Positions 61,812 to 64,000 of a stretch of DNA of 64,000 nucleotides are shown here, piece by piece. The stretch spans positions 124,001 through 188,000 of the forward strand of contig NZ_FZNT01000008.1 in NCBI RefSeq assembly GCF_900188235.1, written 5' to 3'. Position numbers and translations under genes: made by a program. How positions within the stretch are numbered: position 1 is the first letter of the stretch; each line of letters starts with the position of its first letter. The stretch comes from Lutibacter agarilyticus. GTDB taxonomy: Bacteria; Bacteroidota; Bacteroidia; Flavobacteriales; Flavobacteriaceae. The notes beneath the pieces were generated by a model. It ran no database searches. It was not told the origin of the DNA and was given only the letters and a program-made list of their open reading frames with translations.

Positions 61812-62867
61812 TTATATGTTAGCTGCTAACCAATCTCCTACCTCACTTGTTCCGTAAGCTTTTCCTCCGTCAGCTAAATCTTCAGTAACAATACCTTTAT
61901 TTAGGGCATTGTTAACTGCTTCTCTAATTGCTTTTCCTTCTGCATGTAAACCAAAGTTTTCAAACATCATAGCTGCTGACAAAACGGTAGCCATTGGATT
62001 TGCAATATTTAATCCTGTTGCTTGCGGATACGATCCGTGAATTGGCTCAAACAAACCAATATCAGACCCTAAAGATGCTGATGGCATTAAGCCCATAGAT
62101 CCAGAAATTACAGAAGCCTCATCAGTTAAAATGTCTCCAAATAAGTTTTCAGTAATTAATACATCGTAGCTATTTGGCCATTGTACTAAACGCATAGCAA
62201 CTGCATCAACAAATTCATAAGAAACGGCAACTTCTGGATAATCTTTTTCCATAGCTTGAACAGTTTCTCTCCATAAACGAGATGTTTCTAATACATTTGC
62301 TTTATCAACACAACACAATCTTTTAGAACGTGTCATTGCCAATTCAAAACCTTTTTTAGCCAAACGCTGAACTTCTTCACGTGTATACACACAATTATCA
62401 AAAGCAGTTTCACCACCATCTCTTCTACCTTTTTCTCCAAAGTAAATACCACCTGTTAATTCTCTTAAGAAAACTAAGTCGGTACCCTCAATGCGCTCTC
62501 TTTTTAATGGAGATTTATCTAATAAAGAAGGAAATGTAAATGTAGGACGTACATTTGCAAATAATCCTAAAGCTTTACGCATTTTTAACAATCCTTGTTC
62601 TGGACGAACTGTTGCTGAAGGATCGTTATCAAAACGAGGATGACCAATTGCTCCAAATAAAACAGCGTCAGAGTTTTTACAAATTTCGTGTGTTTCATCA
62701 GGGTAAGGCTCTCCAACTGCATCAATGGCAGCTGCACCTGTTAAGGCAGGTTTCCAGCTAATTTCATGATTAAATTTAGTTGCTACAACATCACAAACTT
62801 TAACTGCTTGATCTATCACTTCTGGTCCAATTCCGTCTCCTGCTAAAAGTGCTATATTTAATTTCAT
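61812..62867 (-). CDS. leuB: 3-Isopropylmalate dehydrogenase
   Basis: The protein has 351 residues. It oxidises and decarboxylates 3-isopropylmalate in leucine synthesis with NAD+. The sequence shows IALLAGDGIGPEVIDQAVKV, LLKMRKALGLFANVRP, the RELTGGIYFGEKG substrate motif, and NLFGDILTDEASVISGSMGL with the metal-binding aspartates. IHGSYPQATGLNIANPMATV follows. No residue appears missing. It is 62 bp behind the leuA-type gene on the same strand and ends in a terminator, so it closes the leu operon in this window. Confidence 0.97.
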   Translation of the reverse strand: MKLNIALLAGDGIGPEVIDQAVKVCDVVATKFNHEISWKPALTGAAAIDAVGEPYPDETHEICKNSDAVLFGAIGHPRFDNDPSATVRPEQGLLKMRKALGLFANVRPTFTFPSLLDKSPLKRERIEGTDLVFLRELTGGIYFGEKGRRDGGETAFDNCVYTREEVQRLAKKGFELAMTRSKRLCCVDKANVLETSRLWRETVQAMEKDYPEVAVSYEFVDAVAMRLVQWPNSYDVLITENLFGDILTDEASVISGSMGLMPSASLGSDIGLFEPIHGSYPQATGLNIANPMATVLSAAMMFENFGLHAEGKAIREAVNNALNKGIVTEDLADGGKAYGTSEVGDWLAANI

Positions 62868-62929
62868 TCTAGTATAATTTTAATATTTTATTTTATTCTT
62901 TATCTTGAAAATAGTTTTTAGATTAAAAA

Positions 62930-64000
62930 CTATCTGATATTTAACATTTTTTGGGTGGCTTTTATTGCTGATACCGTTTGATCACAATCTAAACCTCGTG
63001 TTATAAACTTATTGTTTTTACTTTCCCACGTAATAATAGTTTCACAAAGCGCTGCCGAAGTACTTCCTGGAGGAATACGAACGGCATAATCTACCAATTG
63101 TGGCATAGTCATACGCTTCTTTTTGTATAACTTTCTCAATGCATTCATAAAAGCATCAAACTGCCCATCGCCTTGTGCATGTTCTTCATATAGTTCACCA
63201 TCAATTTTAACAGCAACTGTTGTTGAAGGTTTTAACCCTTTTGAATGGGTTAACACGTAAGATTCTACTGTAATTCGTTCTTCATACAAACTACTTTCCA
63301 ACACATCAGAAATAATGTATGGCAAATCTTCCTTAGTAACTAATTCTTTTTTATCACCCAACTCAATAATTCGTTGTGTAACTTTCAACAAATCAACCTG
63401 ATCTAACTCTAAGCCAAGTTCTTGCAAATTCTTTTCAATATTTGCTTTGCCTGAAGTTTTTCCTAAAGCATATTTACGTTTTCTACCAAAACGCTCAGGC
63501 ATTAAATCGTTAAAGTATAGGTTATTTTTGTTATCACCATCCGCATGAATTCCTGCTGTTTGCGTAAATACATTATCACCTACAACTGGTTTATTTGATG
63601 GGATTCGAACTCCTGAAAATGTCTCAATTATTTTACTAACTGAAAATAAAGATGTCTCTTTTACATTTATTTCAACCTCATCTTTAAAGAAATCGTTAAT
63701 CACAGCAACTACACTTGCCATTGGTGCGTTTCCTGCTCTTTCACCCATTCCATTCACCGTTAAATGCAATCCTTTTGCACCGGCTTTTATAGCTTCCATC
63801 ACATTTGCCACACTTAAATCGTAATCGTTATGTGCGTGAAAATCAAAATGTACTTCTGGATATTTTTTTGTTACTTGAGAAAAATATTCAAAAGTTTCAG
63901 TATGCGTTAACACACCTAAAGTATCTGGCAGTAGAATTCTTTCTACAGGTAGCGTTACTAAAAAGTCTAATAATTGAAAAACATATTCGGGCGAATTATG
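62930..64000 (-). CDS. leuA: Isopropylmalate/citramalate synthase family protein, 5' end cut by window
   Basis: The frame is open to base 64000, so the N-terminus and part of the TIM barrel are missing; 356 codons are visible. The catalytic HxH motif is in FDFHAHNDYDLSVANVM. GMGERAGNAPMASVVAVI, GDNVFTQTAGIHADGDNKNN and YALGKTSGKANIEKNLQ follow. From about 120 residues before the end a LeuA-type regulatory domain is present (GDGQFDAFMNALRKLY, PPGSTSAALCETIITW). It condenses acetyl-CoA with a 2-oxoacid. Whether it is a 2-isopropylmalate or (R)-citramalate synthase cannot be decided here; leuB downstream fits either. Confidence 0.9.
   Translation of the reverse strand, partial: HNSPEYVFQLLDFLVTLPVERILLPDTLGVLTHTETFEYFSQVTKKYPEVHFDFHAHNDYDLSVANVMEAIKAGAKGLHLTVNGMGERAGNAPMASVVAVINDFFKDEVEINVKETSLFSVSKIIETFSGVRIPSNKPVVGDNVFTQTAGIHADGDNKNNLYFNDLMPERFGRKRKYALGKTSGKANIEKNLQELGLELDQVDLLKVTQRIIELGDKKELVTKEDLPYIISDVLESSLYEERITVESYVLTHSKGLKPSTTVAVKIDGELYEEHAQGDGQFDAFMNALRKLYKKKRMTMPQLVDYAVRIPPGSTSAALCETIITWESKNNKFITRGLDCDQTVSAIKATQKMLNIR

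Noticed and set aside
1-64000. tRNA, rRNA or known riboswitches
   Set aside because: I looked in the intergenic gaps for cloverleaf or conserved riboswitch cores and saw none; short ones could be missed without a covariance search.

Overview
The window is AT-rich chromosomal DNA from a marine or environmental member of the Flavobacteriaceae (Bacteroidota). Supporting evidence: Gld gliding proteins (gldB, gldC), a PorP/SprF-like protein and a type B T9SS C-terminal sorting domain, GLPGLI/DUF5686/DUF6089/HYC_CC_PP families, a K+-dependent type membrane pyrophosphatase, and recurrent TAnnTTTG -7 boxes typical of Bacteroidota promoters with little Shine-Dalgarno signal. The genus cannot be fixed from the sequence. 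I see no rRNA, tRNA, CRISPR array, insertion sequence or prophage. Both window edges cut genes: an outer-membrane beta-barrel protein at base 1 and a leuA-type gene at base 64000.

Layout. 1-5.2 kb: outer-membrane receptor plus GLPGLI protein (minus), then a histidine kinase/response regulator pair and a deoxynucleoside kinase (plus). 5.2-11.9 kb (minus): membrane and soluble pyrophosphatases, a DUF5686 outer-membrane protein, pyruvate dehydrogenase E1 beta. 12-19 kb (plus): etfBA, a bifunctional-nuclease-family protein, a nucleoside transporter, thyA, a TonB-C-domain secreted protein, a 2TM protein, folA. 19-24.5 kb: a secreted protein, an AraC regulator, a duplicated intergenic element that may encode twin small RNAs, DUF2141, sulfotransferase, sppA. 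24.6-29.2 kb: a folK-deoxynucleoside kinase fusion, gldC/gldB, nadE, two thioredoxin-fold proteins. 29.2-41 kb: dnaG (probable TTG start, zinc ligands lost), clpX, clpP, three plus-strand genes (M1 aminopeptidase, methyltransferase, DEAD-box helicase) lying between clpP and tig, then tig, a holin-like membrane protein, an esterase and pdxJ. 41-49 kb (plus): the envelope cluster CBS protein-nadK-DUF6089-uppS-bamA-ompH-ompH-murI. 49-58.3 kb: gamma carbonic anhydrase, PorP/SprF-like protein, a small HTH protein, and a copper/silver-type RND efflux operon. 58.3-64 kb (minus): a 1111-residue T9SS type B protein, leuB and the leuA-type gene.

How the genes work together. Nucleotide and folate metabolism is a recurring theme: two deoxynucleoside kinases (one fused to HPPK), a nucleoside transporter, thyA and folA. 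The 41-49 kb cluster builds the envelope (lipid carrier, outer-membrane protein insertion, chaperones, D-glutamate). The efflux operon combines three metal-binding cysteine/methionine modules with an RND pump.

The least explained parts are the duplicated 150-bp element at 20.75-21.1 kb with minus-strand terminators and -7 boxes, a structured element at 49.10-49.18 kb, and dispersed CGTCATTCTGAA palindromes. I found no defence system or new enzymatic pathway; most of the window is conserved flavobacterial core.
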